A stretch of 64,000 bases of DNA from positions 34,725 through 98,724 of the forward strand of contig JAJJLU010000338.1 of assembly GCA_023807065.1 (NCBI GenBank), in the 5' to 3' direction. Made by a program: the position numbers and the translations under genes. Origin of the DNA: Isotricha intestinalis. Lineage: Eukaryota; Ciliophora; Litostomatea; Vestibuliferida; Isotrichidae. The notes under the pieces are model-generated. The model was not told the DNA's origin. It made no database searches and saw only the letters and a list, made by a program, of their open reading frames with translations. Of the stretch, positions 1-8,618 are shown in pieces (the stretch's first letter is position 1; the number at the start of each line of letters is the position of its first letter).

Positions 1-392
1 TATATAAATAAAAAATTGAGCTTCAAGAGAAAATATAATGATGATAATTAAAATAATTCTCATCAAGAAAATATTCGAAAAATCAATTGTTGAATGTTAA
101 TCATGTTTAAATCGATAATTAATATTTTTTGAGGTTTTAATAAATAAAATATATTTATTTAAAAATTATATGTTAATCAAACTTATTTTTAAATTTAAAT
201 TAAAAAAAAATAAAAAAACACTCTAAAAAAGTTATATGTACATAAGACACAAAAACCCAAAAATAAAAAAAAATTAAAAAAACAAGAAAAAGGAAATTAT
301 ATAAAAAAGGAGGAAGAAAAGGACAAAAATTAAAACAAGATAAAAAAAGAGTTTAAAAGCCTGAAAAGTAAAAAAAAATAAATAAAAAGAAA
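1..392. other. A/T-only 5' flank of the histone H3 gene
   Basis: No supported gene. The last 150 bases before the H3 start are strongly purine (A/G) biased on the + strand, which is the typical leader composition in this window. No telomeric repeat is visible at the window edge, so this is not a chromosome end. Confidence 0.5.
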
Positions 393-809
393 ATGGCAAG
401 AACAAAGCAAACAGCAAGAAAGCAAACAAATTCATCATCAAAGGTTCCAAGAAAGACAATTGGAGCAAGTAAAGCAGCACGAAAGACAGCTCCACTAAAA
501 GCTAATTTAAAGAAGCCTCATAGATATCGACCAGGGACAGTAGCATTAAGAGAAATAAGAAAATTTCAAAAATCTACTGATTTACTTATAAGGAAATTAC
601 CCTTTCAAAGATTAGTTAGAGAAATTTCTCAAAATTTTAAAAGTGATTTAAGATTCCAAAGTCAAGCCATTTTAGCCTTACAAGAAGCTAGTGAAGCTTA
701 TCTTGTTGGATTGTTTGAAGATACTAATTTATGTGCTATTCATGCTAAGAGAGTCACTATTATGCCTAAAGATATGTTCCTTGCTAGGAGAATTAGAGGA
801 GAAAAATAA
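393..809 (+). CDS. Divergent histone H3 variant
   Basis: Nucleosome core histone H3, 138 codons before the stop. The N-terminus is canonical (ARTKQTARK, so K4 and K9 are kept), and the histone fold from [16 protein letters not shown] to RVTIMPKD is nearly canonical. The tail between is unusual: S10 is Q, the GG before K14 is replaced by NSSS (two extra residues), QLAT is TIGAS (one extra), S28 is T, and ATGG is LKAN. Lysines equivalent to K14, K18, K23, K27 and K36 remain at K16, K20, K26, K30 and K39. The C-terminus ends GEK instead of GERA. The gene is a single exon with no H4 neighbour. The family assignment is certain; a specialised (non-bulk) variant role is inference. Confidence 0.97.
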   Translation: MARTKQTARKQTNSSSKVPRKTIGASKAARKTAPLKANLKKPHRYRPGTVALREIRKFQKSTDLLIRKLPFQRLVREISQNFKSDLRFQSQAILALQEASEAYLVGLFEDTNLCAIHAKRVTIMPKDMFLARRIRGEK

Positions 810-1242
810 AAGGGTTTTAATTATTTTATTAATTTTTATAGTTTATTTTTTTATTGTTAATTTGATTTTTTAAAAATTTTTTTTTTTCTGATTATGAATT
901 TTTTTTAATTTGTTAATTCATTTTATAATATTTTTCTAGATTTTTAGAATAAGGAAATTATACTTTATAATTTTGAAATAATTTTTTTTTGAATTTAATT
1001 TTTTTATTCAAAAATCTATATGAAAAAAATTTTATTATTTTATTATATTATAAATTTTTTGATGTAAATGAAAAGCTCATTTTTATTAAACATTAAATGA
1101 AAAAAAAGAGTTAATAAAAATTACAAAAATTCTTTTGCAACATATAAATAATAATATTGATGATATAATTAAAAGGACAAGAATTAATTAACTTAATATA
1201 ATTTAAAGATTTAATAATATTAATATTAATAATAATTTTTTA
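810..1242. other. Spacer between convergent genes, nothing recognised
   Basis: 433 bases of T- and A-rich sequence between the 3' ends of the H3 and USP genes. It must hold both polyadenylation regions; no ORF or structured RNA was seen. Confidence 0.5.
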
Positions 1243-2763
1243 TTAATCAATTATTATATTAAATCCACTGCTTTTGTTTGAATCTTTTTTTTTTATTATC
1301 ATTTTATCATCAGAACTTTCATTTTGAGATTGACTATTTAAATCTTGATTCATGTTATTATTATCATTTTCATTATCATTATCAATATTATTATTCGAAT
1401 GAACTTCTTTTTTTATTTTTTTTGTTTCTTCTAAAGAAAGATTATGTAATTTAGAGTTATTTTGCGTTTTATTTTTTTCATTAATTAACATCTCCATAAC
1501 ACTATTATTTTTCTTACATTTTCTACAAATAAATTCTTCTGGTTGATTAATATATTTACAATCACATATCCATTCTCCTTCTTTTAATTCTCTATCATCA
1601 TTTTCAGAAAAATTTTTAGAATTTGCCTCTTTTTCCAAACAATACTTTAATAATATTTCATAATGAATTTCTTTTAATTCTAGTTTTAAGTTTTTTTTTT
1701 CTTCTTTTTCATAAAATAATACTATAGGAAAGTATTTATTATGAAGCAGATTTAATGTTAATTCTTTCCATGTTAAAAAAATTTGAATTTTTTTATCGTC
1801 GAAAAACATAAAACAATTTTGGATTTTATCATAAAAAATACAAGTATAATGATTTTTAATATTTAATATCATTCCTAAAAAAGTATACTTTTTTGGAATA
1901 TTATAATTAAACAAAGATTGAGGATTAAATTCTTTGTTTATTATACAATAAATTTTCAATATTTTTTCTAATGAAATAGGACTATTTGCCCATACCAAAT
2001 TTATAATAAAATAATTTCCTAAATATTCACAATCAAATTGCTTATTTAAAGAATTGTTTAAACATTTCATACATTTTGTTTCAAGTGAAGATTTAGAAAT
2101 TTCAATTAATTGATTTGAAATATTTTTATATGTGAGATTGAATTTTTTTATACGTTCAAAAACCAATTCAACATTAATAATATGTATAAAATTATTGAAA
2201 TCATATTTTATATTATATTGATATTTGCATCGATTACAAATTTGTTTTTCTATTATATCAATATAAAATAATTTATGAATAATACATCTTGGATCACAAA
2301 CTTTTTCTGAAATCCCAATTTCATTATAATTAGTGGCAATATAAGAATGAAAAAAATTAAATAGAATATCTAATAATTCTATTGGATCACCTTTAGAATG
2401 TAATTGAAAATTACCTTCTTTCTCAAAATAATCTGCTAAAACTTTCCTAAAATTTAATGGATTTATGATTGAATTTTTTTTTTCTTTTCTAACAATTTCA
2501 CTAATTCTACTATATGATGAAATAAGCTTTACCGATTCTATTATTATTGGATGTGTATTTGAATATATTGGGAAGTTTTCATCATTAAGAATAAATGTAA
2601 TAAATTTATTAAATTGAAGAATTGAATGGAAACATACATTAATAAAGCAATTATTATCATTAATATTATTTTTGCATCTTATATTATAATTTGAATTGCC
2701 TATTTTTTCCTTTTTTAATCTATAAATTACACTTTCTTTTAGTTGACTATAATTTAAATCCAT
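1243..2763 (-). CDS. USP-family ubiquitin hydrolase with RanBP2-type zinc finger
   Basis: Cysteine deubiquitinase of peptidase family C19, 506 aa. The Cys box is NNCFINVCFHSILQ with the nucleophile at C39. The His box is NHYTCIFYD with H305, followed by FDD at 321-323 where the acidic partner is expected. Paired cysteines at 176/179 and 231/234 probably form the fingers-region zinc site. A small zinc finger with W398, C400, C402, C413 and C416 is RanBP2-like but with C-x-C instead of C-x2-C; this class often binds ubiquitin. The C-terminal ~80 residues are an Asn/Asp/Ser-rich disordered tail. The Cys-box style is closest, from memory, to the USP53/54 and plant UBP-like group, some of which are inactive; here both catalytic Cys and His are present, so activity is plausible. 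Confidence 0.85.
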   Translation of the reverse strand: MDLNYSQLKESVIYRLKKEKIGNSNYNIRCKNNINDNNCFINVCFHSILQFNKFITFILNDENFPIYSNTHPIIIESVKLISSYSRISEIVRKEKKNSIINPLNFRKVLADYFEKEGNFQLHSKGDPIELLDILFNFFHSYIATNYNEIGISEKVCDPRCIIHKLFYIDIIEKQICNRCKYQYNIKYDFNNFIHIINVELVFERIKKFNLTYKNISNQLIEISKSSLETKCMKCLNNSLNKQFDCEYLGNYFIINLVWANSPISLEKILKIYCIINKEFNPQSLFNYNIPKKYTFLGMILNIKNHYTCIFYDKIQNCFMFFDDKKIQIFLTWKELTLNLLHNKYFPIVLFYEKEEKKNLKLELKEIHYEILLKYCLEKEANSKNFSENDDRELKEGEWICDCKYINQPEEFICRKCKKNNSVMEMLINEKNKTQNNSKLHNLSLEETKKIKKEVHSNNNIDNDNENDNNNMNQDLNSQSQNESSDDKMIIKKKDSNKSSGFNIIID

Positions 2764-3014
2764 TTATAAATTAGTTTATCCATTCAAAAAATGATAAATT
2801 TAAAAAAAATATCTTAAAACATAATTATTTAAATATTAATACACAAAAAAGGATTTATAAGTTTTATTAATTTTGTTTTTTTAAAAAACTTAATATTATT
2901 TTTTATAATTTAACAATTTTTATATATAAATCATTAATTATACCTTTCATTAATTCATTAACAATTTTTATTCTTAGTTGATATTATTTATATATTATAA
3001 ATTCGGTTAATTTT

Positions 3015-4040
3015 CTAATCAAGTTTATCTTGATTTATTTGTTCATTTTTTAAATTCTCAAAATATTCTTTTACATCAATACAAGAAATATTTGAATTCT
3101 TTATAAAATTTAATTCTAATATTTCTTTTGTATTTAATCTTTCTTTTGGATTAACATTTATTAATTTTTTAATTAAATAAATTAAATCTTGACTACAATG
3201 AATTTCGTTAAAAAATTTATCTGTTTCATGTGTAAACATTCTAAAATAATAATCTGAAAGGGAAGTATTTTCGAAAAATAATTGTTTAGTTAATAAAGCA
3301 ATTAAAACAATACCACAAGAAAAAATATCTATTTTATCACCATAGTAAAAGTTATTTTCATTATTTAAAAAATGCATTTCGGGAGCCATGTAACAATTAG
3401 TTCCAACTTTATTTTTCATTTTAATTTCTTCACCAAATTCATTTTTAAATTTTTCACAAAATTCAAAATCAATAATTTTTATATTGTAATTTTTATCTAA
3501 TAAAATATTATCTAATTTAATGTCCCTATGACATAAATTCAAATTATGTAAATAATTTATTCCTTCAATTATTTGCTTGAATAAATATATTGAAATATCT
3601 TCTCTGAACCCTTTTTTAGTTAATTTTAAAAAAGAAATTAAATCACCATTCGAAACAAATTCTATTGGAAGAAAAGTTATTTCTTTTTTTATTATTTTAC
3701 CATTATTTTTTTTTGAACAAATTTTCTGTATTCCCTTAAATTGATTATCAATTAAAGAGACAATATTTTTAAAAGAAAGTTGAGAAAGAATAGTTCCTTC
3801 TTTTATGATCTTATAACTTTTATCATTTATAAAAGTATTAAATTGTTTTTTGAGAATTTTTAAAATAATTACATCATTAGTAAAATTATCTTTACAAAGA
3901 TAAATTTCACAGAAACGGCTTGTTGAACATATTTTATTTAAAGGAATATAACGATCATTTATTATATTTTTCACTAAGGAGGATATATTATTTTTATCAA
4001 AACCTGAGAAATTGTCTTTCTCAGGTAAAATGCAATTCAT
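3015..4040 (-). CDS. Serine/threonine protein kinase with DFE in place of DFG
   Basis: Single-domain kinase of 341 aa. VIILKILKK supplies the ATP lysine (K61), the catalytic loop is CHRDIKLDNIL (D173), and MAPE lies at 218-221. Two catalytic features are altered. The glycine loop is ICSTSRFCEIY with no glycines, and DFG reads DFE (191-193). The activation segment has GTNCYMAPE, typical of CAMK-like kinases, which are greatly expanded in ciliates. The Mg-binding Asp of DFG is retained, so the enzyme may be weak rather than dead. The substrate and subfamily are not recognisable. Confidence 0.85.
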   Translation of the reverse strand: MNCILPEKDNFSGFDKNNISSLVKNIINDRYIPLNKICSTSRFCEIYLCKDNFTNDVIILKILKKQFNTFINDKSYKIIKEGTILSQLSFKNIVSLIDNQFKGIQKICSKKNNGKIIKKEITFLPIEFVSNGDLISFLKLTKKGFREDISIYLFKQIIEGINYLHNLNLCHRDIKLDNILLDKNYNIKIIDFEFCEKFKNEFGEEIKMKNKVGTNCYMAPEMHFLNNENNFYYGDKIDIFSCGIVLIALLTKQLFFENTSLSDYYFRMFTHETDKFFNEIHCSQDLIYLIKKLINVNPKERLNTKEILELNFIKNSNISCIDVKEYFENLKNEQINQDKLD

Positions 4041-4255
4041 ATTTGTTCCTTCAGATTAAATGATTTGAAACTAAAATAATCAATTAAATATTTTTCTTTG
4101 ATAAATATAGATGATTAATTTTTATGAGAATATTTTTTAATTAACTTTTTCTTTGTAAAACTAATAAATTATAAAAAAGATTAAATAAAAGAAAACAATA
4201 ACAAATTTTCTATTCTTAAAATTCTTCATAACATATAAATAATAAAATTTTTTAT

Positions 4256-4867
4256 TTAGTTAAATTGACTTAAAACAGTAAAAGTTCCATCATCATTTTG
4301 AACAACAACAAAGCTACTTTCATTATTTTTTCCGTTAGTTTGAGCATAGACTCCATAAAATGTAACTCCATTAATATTACAAGATTTAATTGAAGAAACA
4401 AAAGATAATTTATATTTAGTATTCATTAAGCTTTTACTAACAGCAGAATGAATTCTAGAATAAATCGCAGAATTTAAACTAATAGTTTCATCAAAAATAG
4501 GATCATTATATCTATTAAATTCATCATTCCAATTTCTTTCTCCATTACTATTTGACCAAACTGGATCTAAAGTATATGTATATTCATGAATTGCTAAATC
4601 ATGTCTTCCTGGAATAAAAGTATTTGTTGCAAGTATTACTTTATAATTTGTTCCTGCTACTAATTGAGTATATACTCCTATTGGTCTTATATCAAAGGCA
4701 TCTCTATTCATTGAATTTATTCTTATTAAAAAGTCATCTGTTGCTTTTTGGATTGCTTCGTTTATACGAACGTCGTTTGATTGCTCAAAATCTTTTATCT
4801 CATTCCATCCTCCCATTTTTAAAGAACAGGTTGCTAATGCTAAAAGTATAAGGTATAGGTATTTCAT
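4256..4867 (-). CDS. Secreted cystatin-like cysteine protease inhibitor
   Basis: 203 aa beginning with a signal peptide (hydrophobic residues 3-15, cleavage probably around 16-20). The mature N-terminus carries the cystatin GG (19-20), followed by an amphipathic helix (NDVRINEAIQKATDDF) and the QxVxG loop as QLVAG at 68-72, the wedge that blocks papain-type proteases. Residues ~115-203 look like a second helix-plus-strand cystatin-type unit lacking QxVxG, suggesting a degenerate tandem domain. Cystatins usually regulate lysosomal or secreted C1 proteases; with a signal peptide this one acts in the secretory/phagosomal route or outside the cell. It is divergently paired with the STK32-like kinase (173 bp between starts). 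Confidence 0.85.
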   Translation of the reverse strand: MKYLYLILLALATCSLKMGGWNEIKDFEQSNDVRINEAIQKATDDFLIRINSMNRDAFDIRPIGVYTQLVAGTNYKVILATNTFIPGRHDLAIHEYTYTLDPVWSNSNGERNWNDEFNRYNDPIFDETISLNSAIYSRIHSAVSKSLMNTKYKLSFVSSIKSCNINGVTFYGVYAQTNGKNNESSFVVVQNDDGTFTVLSQFN

Positions 4868-5040
4868 TTTAAATAGTTATTTTTTCTGGATATTTTATAT
4901 AGGATTTTTTATTTATTTAATTTTTAATTTTGTTTTTTTTCTTTGATTATTTTAATATATTTTTCATAAATTTTTTAAACAAAATTTAGAATTAAAAATC
5001 AAAATATATTAATAAATAATAAGTATAATTTACAAAATAA

Positions 5041-6729
5041 ATGGGAAATACAACATCAGAATCTAAATTAAATTCAACATCAGCTCAAACTTTAAGAAAT
5101 GAAGAAAGTAAAAAACCAAAATAACATATATTTATAATTTTTTTAAAAATAATAATAGCAATAACAAAAAATTCCTTTGAATATATATCAATAATAGGAA
5201 GAGGAGGATTTGGTAAAGTATGGAAAATAATAGAAAAAAAAACAAGAAAAAACTTTGCAATGAAAGAAATGTCAAAAGCAAAAATAATAGATAAAAGAAG
5301 TGAAAAAAGTGTAAAAAGTGAAAGAACATTATTGCAAAAAATGAATCATCCATTTATAATAAATATGCATTATTCCTTTCAAGATAAAGATAATTTATAT
5401 TTAGTAATGGATTTATTAACAGGAGGAGATTTACGTTACCATATATGTAAAAACCGTAAATTTACAGAATATCAAAGTAAATTTTTTATTGCTTGTATAT
5501 TATTATCATTAGAATTTATTCATTCAAACAAAATAATTCATAGAGATATAAAGCCAGAAAATTTAGTTTTAGATTCAAATGGTTATGTTCATTTAACTGA
5601 TTTTGGAATAGCCAAAATAGACAATTATAATAATTGTAAAGAAACAAGTGGAACTCCAGGTTATATGAGTCCTGAAGTTATGTGTGGTCAAAATCATAAT
5701 ATTGCAGTTGATTATTTTGCTGTTGGAGTTATGACTTATGAATTTATGAAAGGATTTAGACCTTATCTTGGGAGAAATAGAAAAGAAATTAAAGAAAAAA
5801 TTTTAATGAAACAAGTTAAAATTAATTTTAATAATGAATTTTGCGAAAATTGGTCTTTTGCTGCTGTTGATTTTATTAATAAATTATTAATTAGAAAACC
5901 TAATTTAAGATTGGGATTTAATGGACCAAAGGAAGTAAAAGAACATTTTTGGTTTAAGGATTTTAATTGGAAACAATTATATTTAAAGGAAATTAAATCT
6001 GATTTTATTCCTAAAAATCAAGATAATTTTGATTATAAATATTGTAACGGTGTTGAAAAATGTGGAATTAAAACTAAGGAAAGATATGCAGAAATTATTC
6101 TGAAAGATAATTATAAATTTATTTTTGACGATTATTTTTATTTTAATAGATATGAAAAGAAAAATGAACTTTATGAAAATCTCCATGATAAATTATATAG
6201 TGATAATAATCAAAATTCAGAGAAAAATAAAGAAAATAAAAATAAGATTAATATTGTAATCGATGTATTTAATATAAAAAGACATAATAGGGTAAAAAGT
6301 GTTGTTAATAATTATTCACACTATTCAAAAATTTCAAATAAAGAAAATGTGAATAATAATGTTAAAAATATTTTTGAAAAAAAAAAGAAAAAGAGTATTC
6401 ATATTCGATCAACAAGTGTTTCAAGTCTTAATTCAAATCAAGCTTTTTTTGAAGCAAATAGTTATATTGAAAGTCGAAAATTAAAAAGACAAACAAGTAT
6501 TATAAATGAAAAAACTTTAAATAAAGGAGGTTCAAGTTTTCAAAATTTTACAAATAATAAATTAGTAAAAGAAAGAATTGAAAATATTAAAGGTTCTCAA
6601 ACTTCAAGATTAATTAAAATAGGAAATGGAAATTATTCTATGACCAATTTAAATAATAATATTAATAAATCTACAATTGGAATTTCTCATAATTCAACAG
6701 GTTTTACATATAAAAATAGTTATAAATAA
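5041..6729 (+). CDS. N-myristoylated STK32 (YANK)-like AGC protein kinase
   Basis: Two exons, 5041-5107 and 5159-6729, giving 545 aa. Without removing the 51-nt intron an in-frame TAA (5122-5124) cuts the gene. Exon 1 supplies MGNTTSES, a good N-myristoylation signal (G2), as in animal STK32. The kinase has GRGGFG (36-41), K58, the STK32-like stretch MHYSFQDKDNLYLVMDLL then GGDLRYH, HRDIKPEN (D152), DFG (D170) and SPE instead of APE. After the lobe, FNWKQLYLKEIKSDFIP matches the STK32 C-terminal extension style. Residues ~310-545 are a Ser/Asn/Lys-rich tail with no known domain. Expected to be membrane-anchored. Confidence 0.88.
5108..5158 (+). other. Intron (51 nt) in STK32-like gene
   Basis: Starts GTAAAAAACC and ends AATAATAG. 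Removal keeps the frame, deletes an in-frame TAA and joins a myristoylation-signal exon to the kinase glycine loop. Its length is a multiple of three, so the in-frame stop is what exposes retained copies. Confidence 0.85.
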
Positions 6730-6926
6730 ATATTTTTAGTTTATATATACAATTGTTTAATTAAATATTTCTTTTTACTTTAAAATCTATTAAAAATTGA
6801 AAAGTTTAATAATTTAAAATTTCCAAAATTTAAAAAAAAATATTAAAAAGCTCTTGTAATCTAAAAGATAATTATAATAAAAAATTAATTGATTTTAATA
6901 AAGGATTTATAAAATAACAGTTAATT

Positions 6927-8018
6927 ATGTCCCAATCTAATGAAAAAACAACAAATAATGAAATTGAAGATGGCGAAATAATTGTTGAAAGCAATATATC
7001 GCCTAATAAATTAAATGTAATTTATCTATTTAAACTTTTAATTTTTTTAAATTTTGATTAGGAAAATGAATCAAAAAAAAATTTTGATGAAAGTGATAGT
7101 GAAGAAGAACAACATTCTTCTCATTTTTTTCAAAATAATCAAAAAAAAGCAGAAATTGAAATTGGAAAAGAAAAAAATAAAGAAAAAGAAAAAGAAAGGA
7201 GTAGGTCAAGAGAATTTAATGATACAAAAAATAATTTATCAAATAATAATATTAAATTTAATGGGAAAAAAATCTTAAATAATAAAAAAGAAATATGTAG
7301 ATTTTATGCAAAAGGATGGTGTAAAAATGGAGAAAATTGTAATTTTCTTCATGTTCAAAATCCTTGTAGATATTATAATACTTTGGGAATGTGTACAAAT
7401 AAAAATTGCAAGTAAAATTTTTTTTCAATATTTAGATTCTCTCATAATAAATTAACTAAAGAAGAAATGGAAAAATTTATTCAAGATAATATACAATTTT
7501 TACTTGAAACAAGAAATAAACATAAAACTACTAAAATAGATGATTATATAGATGAATATTTAGTTAAAAATAAAATAATCTTAAATCAAAATTTTACTCA
7601 AAATTTCACAAATTTACAGAATCAAAATATTTTAAATTATCTTATCAATAATAAAATGTTCACTAATAATCAAGTTGGATATAATTGTTACTTACCAATA
7701 AATTTAAATAATGGTATGAATTTCCATCCTATGAATCAAATGAATCAAAATAATTTGAATACTTTTAATAATATTAATACTGTTAATAATATTAATAATG
7801 ATATTAATAATATTAATAATATTAATATTATTCCCATTAAACAAGTTCAAGAAAATAATATAAATGATAATAATACAATTAATACTAATTCAAATAATTC
7901 AAATATAAATGATAATATTAATAATTCAAACAATAATAGTTCGAAAAATAATCAATCAATTATAAATTTACTAAAAGCCTTAACAAAAACAAATCCTAAA
8001 AAAGATTTAAAAAAATAA
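6927..8018 (+). CDS. Two-finger CCCH zinc finger RNA-binding protein, Asn-rich tail
   Basis: Three exons (6927-7016, 7062-7411, 7436-8018), 340 aa. The N-terminus is acidic and Lys/Glu-rich. Finger 1 is CRFYAKGWC-x5-C-NFL-H (C-x7-C-x5-C-x3-H) and finger 2 is CRYYNTLGMC-x4-C-KFS-H (C-x8-C-x4-C-x3-H); the last two residues of finger 2's K codon are split by a 24-nt intron, so both fingers are complete only after splicing. Tandem CCCH fingers normally bind single-stranded RNA in mRNA processing or decay. After a short helical segment the protein becomes Asn/Ile-rich, encoded by AAT/ATT triplet repeats. The particular CCCH family is not recognised. Confidence 0.85.
7017..7061 (+). other. Intron 1 (45 nt) of CCCH gene
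   Basis: GTAATTTATC ... TTTGATTAG. It contains in-frame stops, and removal joins two open frames in phase 0. Confidence 0.85.
7412..7435 (+). other. Intron 2 (24 nt) of CCCH gene
   Basis: GTAAAATT ... ATATTTAG, the shortest intron in the window. It sits inside the second CCCH finger; removal rebuilds C-K-F-S-H. Confidence 0.88.
7766..7945 (+). repeat. AAT/ATT triplet-repeat tract inside CCCH gene
   Basis: Imperfect runs of AATAATATT and AATAAT code for repeated Asn-Ile/Asn-Asn blocks. It is a coding microsatellite, probably polymorphic in length. Confidence 0.7.
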
Positions 8019-8122
8019 ATAATATAAGTAACTTATAAAATTCAATTCTGTGAGTCTTATTTACTGATATGAATATTTTTTTTTTAAATAAATTTAAATA
8101 AAAAAAAATATCAAATAAAAAA

Positions 8123-8497
8123 ATGGAAAGAAATCCATCAAATAATAATAATGGATTAAAAGGAATATTTAATCCATTTGAAAGAATGAATTCATATACT
8201 TTTTTATATTTTATATTAATTTTACTGATAATATTAATATATTATATGCAAAAAAAATTAAGGGGATATTTAAATCATAGAAATAAATTAAAGTCAATGG
8301 CTGCAGATTATGAAAGAAAAAGAGAAAGCAGAAATGAATTAAAATTTCATTATTTTTGGGCTTTAGATAGAGGAGAAAGAAATAACGCAATGAGTATTGG
8401 AAAACAAATACTTCAAATGGATAAAGAATTAAAAGAATTATATCAACAATATCAATTCTATAAAAAAAAAGGATTTTATGAATTAAAGAAAATATAA
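8123..8497 (+). CDS. Small single-pass membrane protein, unknown
   Basis: 124 aa. Residues ~27-45 (YTFLYFILILLIILIYYM) form one clear membrane segment with no preceding signal peptide. The following ~75 residues are strongly charged and helical (KLKSMAADYERKRESRN onwards, ending QYQFYKKKGFYELKKI), so the protein is probably a tail facing the cytosol. The start has the A-rich context of neighbouring genes. No family is recognised. Confidence 0.7.
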   Translation: MERNPSNNNNGLKGIFNPFERMNSYTFLYFILILLIILIYYMQKKLRGYLNHRNKLKSMAADYERKRESRNELKFHYFWALDRGERNNAMSIGKQILQMDKELKELYQQYQFYKKKGFYELKKI

Positions 8498-8618
8498 TAA
8501 AAACTCCACAAAAAACAGAAAAATAAATATAATATTTAAATTATTTCAATTTTCAAAAAAAAAGACTCATCAAAAAAAATTCCAAAAATAATAAATATTG
8601 AATAAAATAATTATTATT

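Noticed and set aside
274..495. Hydrophobic - strand frame over the H3 start
   Set aside because: It is the complement of the A-rich H3 leader and N-terminal codons; poly-Phe/Leu composition is the expected shadow of purine-rich DNA.
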